Positions 27,217 to 34,934 of a stretch of DNA of 57,668 nt are shown here, one piece after another. Numbering within the stretch: the first letter of the stretch is position 1; each line of letters opens with the position of its first letter. The position numbers and the translations under genes are program-made. The notes beneath the pieces were generated by a model. The model made no database searches and was not told the DNA's origin. It worked only from the letters and a program-made list of their open reading frames with translations. The stretch comes from Lachnospiraceae bacterium (GTDB taxonomy: Bacteria; Bacillota; Clostridia; Lachnospirales; Lachnospiraceae), in contig JAFSYI010000081.1 of assembly GCA_017450065.1 (NCBI GenBank), positions 1-57,668 on the forward strand. The letters are read 5' to 3'.

Positions 27217-28728
27217 TTATTTATACTCCAGTATTTCATCCCATGCCTTCTTCAGCGAATTGTCCACTTCCTTTTTCTTAACCTTCTTAACGGCTTTCAA
27301 AAGCTCGGGATTAAACTTCTTAATATTCGCATTTTCTGTTTTCTCCCAGTCCTTAAGAACCTTCGATGCCACCAGCCGGTAGCGGTATACAGCCGAGCTC
27401 AGTGCCGTTGTCAGCAGCTTTACACCCTTACCCGGATACTCCGACAAATGCTGTATCACAAAGTCAAGCTGCCAGTTCTGCGCCGAATCCGGAGGCGCCG
27501 TTTCCATACCCATCCCCTCCCGGTAGTCAAGACCCGAAAGATTCTTCTCACAGATACTCAGGAACTCATCCACCAGCACATCATTTTCCATAAAGTAGTA
27601 ACCATATCTGTAGTAGCCGATAAAATTGTATTTAAGCTGGCTCATGAGCTCCTCTGAGACATCAATCCCGGCTTCCCCTGCAGTATAGATGGCAAGATTG
27701 GTGGAATCAACCACCCCGCTTTTTATCATTTTATCCGCATCCGAAAGACCCAGCAGCCTGTCAAGCAGCTTGACGGCATTCTCTTTATCCTCCGGTGTTG
27801 ACCTGTCATCATTCTTACTCACAAATGATTTCAGCTCATATATATTTGCAATATCCTCAAGCTCTACCTTATGCTTCGAGAGTTCCTTAAGATAAAGCAT
27901 TGCCAGACGTGCGGGATGCTTAACCTCAGAAATCCCCTTCGCAGGTCCTTCATCCAGAAGGCCTCTCATGATGTCCCTTACACCCTGTATCTCCTCATCA
28001 TCAAGGCCGCCTTTTTTTAGTCTCTTTATCAGATCGCATTTCTCATATGCCGTTTTTCCCAGATAACCGTATGAAATGTCATTCCTGCAGCCGTTCTTCA
28101 GTATCCATTCTTTAACCTCGTCATTAACCGGATCCAGCTGTTCCATTGCATTTATCTTACCCCAGCCTGTAAGCTTCTGTGCATATACATAATAAACATG
28201 GTTACGTTCATTCTCCGGCCAACCCTTAACATTCGACAGAATATAGCTTGTAAATTCCTCATACAGCCCAAGGGTGATGAGATGCTTCTTTACAACCTCA
28301 TCATCCGCAAAATCAAAAAGTACCAGGAGCAGAAGCCCAAGCTTGACCGTCTCTGTTTTTGTTCCAAACATTACAAGCGAATACGAAAGTGTTGAAAGCT
28401 TATGGGGATCGAATTTATTTATATTGTCGATCACCTTCTTAAGAAGATGTCCTCTTATCAGCGCAACCGTAAAGCCGGGATCCTTGTCGTCAAAATTATG
28501 CACGGCAAGCCTTGCATTGATCTTAACATTCTCCGCTATCATACCGAACGCATTATTAAGCATCTCATCCTCAGGCAATCCGACAGGATGTCCCAAAAGA
28601 CCTTCCTGCGCTCCCCTGAACTTCGGTTCTTCCTCATTGGGTCTGAGTGCATTATCGAGTTCGAACTCCGGTGGAACATACCCGTTAAGTCTGACCACCT
28701 CGTCTATCTGTTCAAAAATGCTTTTCAT
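27217..28728 (-). CDS. Conserved hypothetical helical-repeat protein
   Basis: The 503-aa soluble protein has no motif I can name. It is rich in paired amphipathic helices (for example LYEEFTSYILSNVKGWPEN, and KLLTTALSSAVYRYRLVASK near the end), which suggests a HEAT-like solenoid. The C-terminus is lysine-rich (KAVKKVKKKEVDNSLKKAW). No signal peptide or membrane helix. Its neighbours are PPi-phosphofructokinase and 4-alpha-glucanotransferase, but its own promoter is unclear, so a link with carbohydrate metabolism is only by position. Similar clostridial proteins have sometimes been given unsupported enzyme names. Confidence 0.6.
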   Translation of the reverse strand: MKSIFEQIDEVVRLNGYVPPEFELDNALRPNEEEPKFRGAQEGLLGHPVGLPEDEMLNNAFGMIAENVKINARLAVHNFDDKDPGFTVALIRGHLLKKVIDNINKFDPHKLSTLSYSLVMFGTKTETVKLGLLLLVLFDFADDEVVKKHLITLGLYEEFTSYILSNVKGWPENERNHVYYVYAQKLTGWGKINAMEQLDPVNDEVKEWILKNGCRNDISYGYLGKTAYEKCDLIKRLKKGGLDDEEIQGVRDIMRGLLDEGPAKGISEVKHPARLAMLYLKELSKHKVELEDIANIYELKSFVSKNDDRSTPEDKENAVKLLDRLLGLSDADKMIKSGVVDSTNLAIYTAGEAGIDVSEELMSQLKYNFIGYYRYGYYFMENDVLVDEFLSICEKNLSGLDYREGMGMETAPPDSAQNWQLDFVIQHLSEYPGKGVKLLTTALSSAVYRYRLVASKVLKDWEKTENANIKKFNPELLKAVKKVKKKEVDNSLKKAWDEILEYK

Positions 28729-28810
28729 CGTAAAACCTCACTATATTCGTGCCTCTAAACTGCGTCTTAAGTCCCTTCCGTATCTTTATCGGACAAAAAT
28801 GCACAGAAAA

Positions 28811-28836
28811 GAAGAGGCATCGCAAGACACCTCTTC
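28811..28836 (-). terminator. Terminator behind malQ
   Basis: GAAGAGG / CCTCTTC stem of 7 bp with a 12-base loop, then TTTTCTG on the minus strand. Confidence 0.6.
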
Positions 28837-28867
28837 CATATTACCACATAATCCTTCTGTTTTGAAT

Positions 28868-30484
28868 TTATTTTTTCTTCGGCCCGGTCTTTTTTGATTT
28901 TTCTGTCTTGCCGGCTGTTACTTTCTTTTCCTTCGGCTCCTCTTTCGCAGCCTTTGTTTTCTCCCTTTCTGCCTTCTTCCTTGCATCCTCATTAAGCTTC
29001 TGTGGATACCTGCTGTACAGACAGGTCATGAAATATATCTTTTTGATCAGAGCTTTGGTAAATGCATCCTTATCCATCCTCCATACCCAGTTGCCGCCGA
29101 GGGTCGATGGTATGTTGATACGGGCTTCCGAACCAAGTGCCAGAAAATCGTGCATTGAGATAATACAGGTATCGGACACAGATGCCATAGCCAGTCTGAT
29201 GTAATCCCAGGCCAGTTCTTCACCTGTATGGCCTGCATTGTTAAGATAATCATCGGCATATTCCCTGTCAGCCTTCGAAATGCTGTCATACCAGCCCAAT
29301 ATGGTATCATTGTCATGGGCACTTGTATATACTATGCTGTTCTTAACATAGTTATGCGGCAGATAATCACTGTCCTCACGTGAATCAAATGCGAATTCCA
29401 GAACCTTCATTCCGGGAAAACCGGTATCCTTCACAAGCTTGAGCACAGACGGTGTCAGGAAGCCGAGATCTTCAGCTATGACATTCACATCTCCAAGCTC
29501 CTTCTTTATCGCCCGGAACAGAGCATAGCCCGGTCCCTTTACCCATTTCCCGTTAACTGCATTCGGCGAACCGTATGGTATCGAGTAATACTCATCAAAG
29601 CCTCTGAAGTGGTCTATCCTTACAATATCATAGAGCTTGAGACAGTGACGGATCCTCTTTATCCACCACTCATATCCGGTCTCCTTATGATATTTCCATG
29701 CATACAGCGGGTTTCCCCACATCTGTCCTGTCTTTGAGAATGCATCCGGCGGAGTACCCGCAACCGCGGTCGGTATTCCGTTCTTATCAAACTGGAACAG
29801 CTTAGGCTCTGCCCATGTATCCGCACTGTCGAAGGCAACATAGATCGGAATGTCTCCGATTATTTCCACACCGTTTTTGTTGGCGTAGGATTTTAGCGCT
29901 GTCCACTGCTTATCGAATTCATACTGGATGAATTTATAGAACTCCACTTCCTCCGCATATTTCTTACGGTACTCATCCACCGCCTTTTCTTCATGTCTGC
30001 GGATATCCTCATCCCATTCAATAAAGCTCACACCTCCGAAGGAATTCTTCACAGCCATGTAAAGCGCGTAATCCTCCAGCCAGAAGCTGTTCTTTGCAAC
30101 GAACTTCCCGTAATCCTTATCATTCGCATAGTCGAATCTCTTAAATGCATGCTTTAATACCTTAAATCTTGAAAGATATATCTTTTCATAGTCAATACGA
30201 TGAGGATCGCTGCCCCAGTCATACTTACCGCATTCCGCCCTTTTAAGGAGTCCTTCCTCAATAAGGGTCTCAAGATCGATGAAATAAGGATTACCCGCAA
30301 AGGTGGAGAACGACTGATAAGGCGAATCTCCGTATCCGGTAGGTCCCAACGGGAGAATCTGCCAGTAGCTCTGCCCTGCAGCCTTCAGATTATCAATGAA
30401 CTTATATGCCTCTTTCGAGAAACAGCCTATTCCATATTTTCCCGGCAGGCTGGCCACCGGCATCAGTACACCATTTTTTCTCAT
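28868..30484 (-). CDS. malQ: 4-alpha-glucanotransferase (amylomaltase)
   Basis: MalQ moves glucan chains between maltodextrins, releasing glucose. The 538-aa protein is a GH77 enzyme: start RKNGVLMPVASLPGKYGIGCF, the loop LPLGPTGYGDSPYQS, the nucleophile region YDIVRIDHFRGFDEYYSIP, the acid/base NVIAEDLGFLTP, and YTSAHDNDTILGWY. Catalytic D, E and D are present. After about residue 500, where typical MalQ ends, a lysine/glutamate-rich tail of about 40 residues (ends KTEKSKKTGPKKK) is added, an unusual feature. It follows the MalFG permease genes by 180 bp and fits maltodextrin breakdown. Confidence 0.94.
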   Translation of the reverse strand: MRKNGVLMPVASLPGKYGIGCFSKEAYKFIDNLKAAGQSYWQILPLGPTGYGDSPYQSFSTFAGNPYFIDLETLIEEGLLKRAECGKYDWGSDPHRIDYEKIYLSRFKVLKHAFKRFDYANDKDYGKFVAKNSFWLEDYALYMAVKNSFGGVSFIEWDEDIRRHEEKAVDEYRKKYAEEVEFYKFIQYEFDKQWTALKSYANKNGVEIIGDIPIYVAFDSADTWAEPKLFQFDKNGIPTAVAGTPPDAFSKTGQMWGNPLYAWKYHKETGYEWWIKRIRHCLKLYDIVRIDHFRGFDEYYSIPYGSPNAVNGKWVKGPGYALFRAIKKELGDVNVIAEDLGFLTPSVLKLVKDTGFPGMKVLEFAFDSREDSDYLPHNYVKNSIVYTSAHDNDTILGWYDSISKADREYADDYLNNAGHTGEELAWDYIRLAMASVSDTCIISMHDFLALGSEARINIPSTLGGNWVWRMDKDAFTKALIKKIYFMTCLYSRYPQKLNEDARKKAEREKTKAAKEEPKEKKVTAGKTEKSKKTGPKKK

Positions 30485-30666
30485 TAACCGTCAATCCTCT
30501 GTTAAGTGTTATTCGGCCACGGAAAGTTTCATTATGCAGTTATGCTTCCGCGGCATTTATCAAGATACTGCTTACTATGATACTATATCATACAACCTGA
30601 TAAATCAAACATATATAATCACATCCATGCAGCTTTCATTGTAAGTCTGTAATTACAGTTATATTA

Positions 30667-31536
30667 TCAGCCCTTAACGGCACCCTCGATCATACCCTCC
30701 ATGATCTGCTTCTGGGCGAACAGGAAGAGGATCACGATAGGTATTATTGCAAGCAGGGCTGCCGCAAGTATGAGATTCCACTGTTTTACATACGATCCCA
30801 CGAAGGCCTGTACCGCTACCGGAAGGGTCTTAACCTTGCCGTTCTGTCCAAGCATCATCGAAGGAAGGAGGTAATCGTTCCATATCCACATACCGTTAAG
30901 AATCGTTACAGTAGTGATAACAGGCTTAAGCAGCGGAAAGATTATCCTGAAGAAGGTCTGCTCCGGAGAGCAGCCGTCGATCGATGCAGCCTCCTCGAGA
31001 TCCATCGGAATACCCTTGATGAATCCGTTAAGGATGAACACTGTCATTGCACCGCCGAATCCGAGATACGCAAAGATTATACCGGGTACCGACTGAAGCA
31101 TAGGAATGCCTATGAACTTGCCCACATCCCTGAAGGTGGAGATAAGCGGAAGCATAACCACCTGGAAGGGAATTATCATAGACGCAATAAAAGTAAAATA
31201 TATAACCGTTGACCACTTCGTCTTGTTACGGCATATAACCCACGCTGCCATCGCGCCGAAGAGCGCAAGCAACACCAGCGACAGGACGGTTATGATAACC
31301 GAATATTCAAACGCCGACCAGAAAAGGAAGTGCGTATTGTTGATAACATCCTTCAGGTTGGATATAAGCTGCGGGATGCTTACTCCTTCGAAGCCTATAG
31401 GGTTGGCTGTTATCATATCCGTAGGCTTGCAGGAATTGATCACAACAAGGAAGAACGGAAACAGTACATAGATTGCTATAACTATCGCTATCACCAGCTT
31501 AACCGCGATCGTTGAAGTCTTTTCTCTTGTCTTCAT
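30667..31536 (-). CDS. malG: Sugar ABC transporter permease, MalG type
   Basis: Inner-membrane subunit of a carbohydrate importer (CUT1 family). The 289-aa protein has six predicted helices and the ATPase-docking EAA loop EEAASIDGCSPEQTFFRIIFP. The ATG overlaps the stop of the malF gene as TAATG, so translation is coupled. No ATPase gene is near, as usual for systems that share an MsmK-type ATPase. The sugar is probably a maltooligosaccharide, judged from malQ, GH65 and regulators around it. The symbol is by family. Confidence 0.88.
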   Translation of the reverse strand: MKTREKTSTIAVKLVIAIVIAIYVLFPFFLVVINSCKPTDMITANPIGFEGVSIPQLISNLKDVINNTHFLFWSAFEYSVIITVLSLVLLALFGAMAAWVICRNKTKWSTVIYFTFIASMIIPFQVVMLPLISTFRDVGKFIGIPMLQSVPGIIFAYLGFGGAMTVFILNGFIKGIPMDLEEAASIDGCSPEQTFFRIIFPLLKPVITTVTILNGMWIWNDYLLPSMMLGQNGKVKTLPVAVQAFVGSYVKQWNLILAAALLAIIPIVILFLFAQKQIMEGMIEGAVKG

Positions 31537-32603
31537 TACAGTTCCACCTCCCTCTTATTGGATATACGAACCTGAACTATCGATACAACGGCAAGGATTA
31601 TGAAGAACAGAACTGCCTTGGCCTCGCCGAATGCGTATTCATTGTTTATAACGGCTGTACTGTAGATATTAAGTGCCAGCATTTCCGTACCGTTGGTAAG
31701 ATAATTGCCCATAAAGTCAGCTACGGATCCTGTACCGTTAGTCAGTGCCAGGTTAACGTCGAACTGCTTAAACGCAGACGTAAGCGTCAGGAAGGTGCAT
31801 ATCGTGATCGTCGGGGCGATCATAGGTATCTTAATGTTGAAGAGTGTCTGTGTCGCATTGGCTCCGTCTATGGATGAAGCCTCCAGTACATCTCCCGGTA
31901 TCGTATTAAGACCGGTTATATAGATAAGCATTATGTAGCCGGCATACTGCCATATATATACGATCACGATGCCGATAAATGCTGTTTTTGTCTCCGACAG
32001 CATCGAGTATCTGGCATCAAACAGCGCCGTCGTGAACTTCGTGATAACATTCGAGAATATGAACTGCCAGATATAACCCAGAACGATTCCTCCTATAAGG
32101 TTCGGAAGGAAGTAAGCTGCCCTGAAGAATCCGAGACCCTTTATTTTTGATGTACACAACAGGGCAAGAAGGAACGCCACAAGATTAACAAGTATGATAT
32201 TGAAAACCACAAACAGGAAGGTTATAAGGATCGACCATATGAAACCGGGCTGCTTGAACATCCTTGTGTAATTGGCCATTCCCACAAACCCCTTCATCTT
32301 TATGCCGTTCCAGTCCGTAAAGGAATAGCCTATACCAAGCACAAGCGGTATGATGACCGTAACCGCAAATGCGAACAAAAGCGGAAAAAGGAATATTATG
32401 TTAACTATTGTTCTGTGGTGCTTAAACGTAGGGAACAGATAAAGCCCTGCGAAGAATAATACGGCTCCGACCACAAGAGCCCCTCCCCTTAATGTGTTTC
32501 CCGTCTTTCCTATAGCCATCGCCAATCCCCATATCATAAGGACCAGACCGGCTATAAGGCATCCGAAGGATGCTGTTTTTCTCATAACGGAGAATTCGCC
32601 CAT
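31536..32603 (-). CDS. malF: Sugar ABC transporter permease, MalF type
   Basis: Partner permease of the CUT1 importer. The 355-aa protein has two extra N-terminal helices (residues 10-55) before the core of six, as in MalF-like subunits, and the EAA loop LEASSIDGANATQTLFNIKIP. AGGAGAG precedes the ATG. It follows the binding-protein gene after a leaky terminator hairpin, the common layout that gives excess binding protein. Confidence 0.88.
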   Translation of the reverse strand: MGEFSVMRKTASFGCLIAGLVLMIWGLAMAIGKTGNTLRGGALVVGAVLFFAGLYLFPTFKHHRTIVNIIFLFPLLFAFAVTVIIPLVLGIGYSFTDWNGIKMKGFVGMANYTRMFKQPGFIWSILITFLFVVFNIILVNLVAFLLALLCTSKIKGLGFFRAAYFLPNLIGGIVLGYIWQFIFSNVITKFTTALFDARYSMLSETKTAFIGIVIVYIWQYAGYIMLIYITGLNTIPGDVLEASSIDGANATQTLFNIKIPMIAPTITICTFLTLTSAFKQFDVNLALTNGTGSVADFMGNYLTNGTEMLALNIYSTAVINNEYAFGEAKAVLFFIILAVVSIVQVRISNKREVEL

Positions 32604-32655
32604 AAGATTTCTCTCCTTTCAGTAAATCCTTTCCATAAAACCTTTTGTTAAAAAA

Positions 32656-32675
32656 TGGGGGCCGGAATGCCCCCA
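32656..32675 (-). terminator. Intra-operon terminator between binding protein and permeases
   Basis: TGGGGGC / GCCCCCA stem of 7 bp with a 6-base loop, followed by TTTTTTAAC on the minus strand. Probably allows partial read-through into malF. Confidence 0.8.
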
Positions 32676-32735
32676 CTTTTCAATTTACCTCACCGGTCTT
32701 TCGACCGTCTAAAATTAATTGTATCATTCTGTGTA

Positions 32736-34094
32736 TCAGTTAGCATAGTATGACTGTATAACCTGTGCCATTGTAGATGCGAACCCGTCGGCATCAAGCT
32801 TACCCTGAGCGTAATCTGCGAATACCTGACAGGTTACGTTCTGAAGTCCGTCCTTCTTAAGCATTGTATGCCATCCTGAGTACTTGCCGGCATCTATATA
32901 GCTCTTCATGCTCTTGTAGAAGGGATTGACTGCTTCGTACTTGCAATCGTCAAACGGAGATACAAGACCTGCCTGATTTACAAGAATATTCTGAGCCGAA
33001 TCACCTGAACACCAGTTGAAGAATTCCTTGGCTCCGTCTACATTACCTTCGCTGTATGCTACCCAATAGCTGGGGGGACCTGCTATTATGGTATCAATAC
33101 CGTCCTCGAAAGCGTAAGGAGCAAAGCCGCACTCGAAGCTTACATCATCAGGGCTGGTCACACACCAGTTACCCTGTGTTATAAATGCATACTTGCCATC
33201 CTTGAAGCCGGCAACCTGCTGGTCGTATGTACCGTCAACAAGAAGTTCGGGATCCGAGTACTGATTCATCATTCCTATGAACTCAGCAAAATCCTTCATT
33301 CTCTTCTCATCTACCTTGCCGCCGTCATTAAGAAGATCTATATAAGTGGTATCATCAGCCTTAAGGCCTGCATCAAGGTACTGGGCAAATACGTGTGTAC
33401 CTGAGCTCCATCCGAGATTGGCAGGCTCTGCACACCATCCGAGAACCGCCGTGATACCGAGTTCACCCTTCTTCTCATCAAGCGTCTTAAATGCATCCGC
33501 ATAAGCCGAAGGACTCGTAAGTGATGCAGGATCAACACCCGCTGCCTTGAGCACGTCCGCATTGTATCCGAGCGCTGTTGCTTCAACCGTGTAAGGGAAG
33601 CCGATGGTTCCCATTGATGCGTTAATAAGCTCGAAGCCTGTCTTATCTGTCCATGCCTCTCCCGCAAGGTCTGCCAGCATTCCGTCCCATGTATCTGCCT
33701 GATTGGCTTCTATAACAAAGATATCCGGCATGTTGTCAGCCTGGTACATCTTCTTAAGTTCATCTGATGCGTTGGTATCGCCGCCTATTGTCTCGACTAT
33801 AAGTGTATTGCCTGTTTCTTCGTTATAAAGCTTCGCAAGATCCTGCAACTGCTGATCGATCTCGGGCTTACCGTTAAGGAGCCTTACCTCACCTGCTCCG
33901 CCTGCTGCCGGTGCACTGCTGTCCGATGCTTCTTCCGATGCTTCTTCTGATGCTTCTTCCGAAGCCCCCTCATCTGTTGCTTCCGTTGTCTCACTTCCCG
34001 TTCCTGCCGCAGGTGCTGCCGGTGCTGCGCCGCATGCGCTTAAGCTCACTGCCATTGCTCCTGCCAAAAGAACTGATAAAAATCTACTCTTCAT
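32736..34094 (-). CDS. Extracellular sugar-binding lipoprotein 1 (maltodextrin-type)
   Basis: The 452-aa lipoprotein catches sugar for the adjacent permeases. The signal peptide ends in the lipobox LSAC (C about 21). A low-complexity linker with three EEAS repeats (about residues 38-62) joins the anchor to the bacterial solute-binding domain, which shows GKYAFITQGNW and DNMPDIFVIEANQADTW. The start at 34,094 is set by GGAGGGAAAC; the frame continues to 34,181 but those residues are not a signal peptide. Its promoter carries two LacI-type operator palindromes, so it is probably regulated by the LacI protein encoded at 39,802-40,845. It is clearly paralogous to the protein at 37,200-38,564. Confidence 0.9.
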   Translation of the reverse strand: MKSRFLSVLLAGAMAVSLSACGAAPAAPAAGTGSETTEATDEGASEEASEEASEEASDSSAPAAGGAGEVRLLNGKPEIDQQLQDLAKLYNEETGNTLIVETIGGDTNASDELKKMYQADNMPDIFVIEANQADTWDGMLADLAGEAWTDKTGFELINASMGTIGFPYTVEATALGYNADVLKAAGVDPASLTSPSAYADAFKTLDEKKGELGITAVLGWCAEPANLGWSSGTHVFAQYLDAGLKADDTTYIDLLNDGGKVDEKRMKDFAEFIGMMNQYSDPELLVDGTYDQQVAGFKDGKYAFITQGNWCVTSPDDVSFECGFAPYAFEDGIDTIIAGPPSYWVAYSEGNVDGAKEFFNWCSGDSAQNILVNQAGLVSPFDDCKYEAVNPFYKSMKSYIDAGKYSGWHTMLKKDGLQNVTCQVFADYAQGKLDADGFASTMAQVIQSYYAN

Positions 34095-34186
34095 TTGTTT
34101 CCCTCCATAAAACTCTTCTCTGTTTTCTGTAACCTTTCGAACGCCTTTGTACATATTGCACAATTGGCATTCTTCACACATACCGA

Positions 34187-34200
34187 CTTTTGCGCATAAG
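34187..34200. promoter_or_regulatory. Second operator, downstream of the binding-protein promoter
   Basis: CTTTTGCGCATAAG, one mismatch from the perfect palindrome 35 bp upstream. The pair could hold two repressor dimers or a loop. Confidence 0.6.
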
Positions 34201-34211
34201 TTGTTGTACTT

Positions 34212-34240
34212 ATATTAGCACCTTATGCGCATAAGGTCAA
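34212..34240 (-). promoter_or_regulatory. Promoter with embedded LacI-family operator before sugar-binding protein 1
   Basis: On the minus strand TTGACC, 17 bases, TAATAT. The spacer contains the perfect palindrome ACCTTATGCGCATAAGGT (34,220-34,237). The same arrangement occurs at the promoter of the LacI gene at 40,845, so the operator is probably that repressor's site. Confidence 0.8.
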
Positions 34241-34283
34241 GTACTTTTTTTAAATTTTCAAATTTTATGGAGATCTGTGTTAT

Positions 34284-34934
34284 TTACTGTGCTATTCCTA
34301 TTATGACAGGCAGTTCTTCAATGCCCGTAAGATTATACTCTGCTGCTTCGCTTCTCGCGGCTGCCCCTATGGCCGCAGTATGCATACCTGCTGCCTTCGC
34401 AGCTTCTATTCCGGCATCGGCATCCTCTACCACCAGACAGTTATCAGGATCCTCGCCCAACAGCTTTGCAGCTTTTAAGAATACCTCGGGGTCAGGCTTG
34501 GATCTTGTTATCTGCGTTCCGTCCGCCACTGCATCAAAGGCATCCGTCAACTCTGTCCTTTCAAGGATATATGCGGTATTCTTACTTGATGACCCTACCG
34601 CAAGACGTAAGCCTGCATTACGGAGTAAGTTCAGATTATCCCTGACGGCCGAATCGACATCATTTCTCGTCATTGTACCCAGATATTCTCTGTATATTTC
34701 ATTCTTCTCTTCCAGATATTTTTCCTTAACATCCTCAGATATAGGTTCACCATGATATTTCTCCAGAATTATCTCCAGGCTTTCCGCACGGCTTACACCT
34801 CTTAATCTGTCATTATCCTCTTCCGTAAAATCTATATCCAGCCGGTCTGCCAGCTTTTTCCATGCCTTATAATGATATTTGTCCGTAAAGACCAGAACGC
34901 CGTCCAGATCAAAGATCACAGCTTTGCAGTCCAT
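34284..34934 (-). CDS. pgmB: Beta-phosphoglucomutase
   Basis: Converts beta-glucose 1-phosphate to glucose 6-phosphate. The 216-aa HAD protein has VIFDLDGVL with nucleophile D9 and acid/base D11, the cap region with YHYKAWKKLA and RLRGVSR, VGSSSKN, and the metal site VVEDADAGIEAAKAAGM. It overlaps the GH65 phosphorylase gene by 19 bp, the standard pairing, since inverting GH65 phosphorylases release beta-glucose 1-phosphate. Confidence 0.93.
   Translation of the reverse strand: MDCKAVIFDLDGVLVFTDKYHYKAWKKLADRLDIDFTEEDNDRLRGVSRAESLEIILEKYHGEPISEDVKEKYLEEKNEIYREYLGTMTRNDVDSAVRDNLNLLRNAGLRLAVGSSSKNTAYILERTELTDAFDAVADGTQITRSKPDPEVFLKAAKLLGEDPDNCLVVEDADAGIEAAKAAGMHTAAIGAAARSEAAEYNLTGIEELPVIIGIAQ

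Noticed and set aside
33880-33990. Phase-variable microsatellite in sugar-binding protein 1
   Set aside because: The repeated EEAS codons are 12 bp units, so change in copy number keeps frame; it is a lipoprotein linker.
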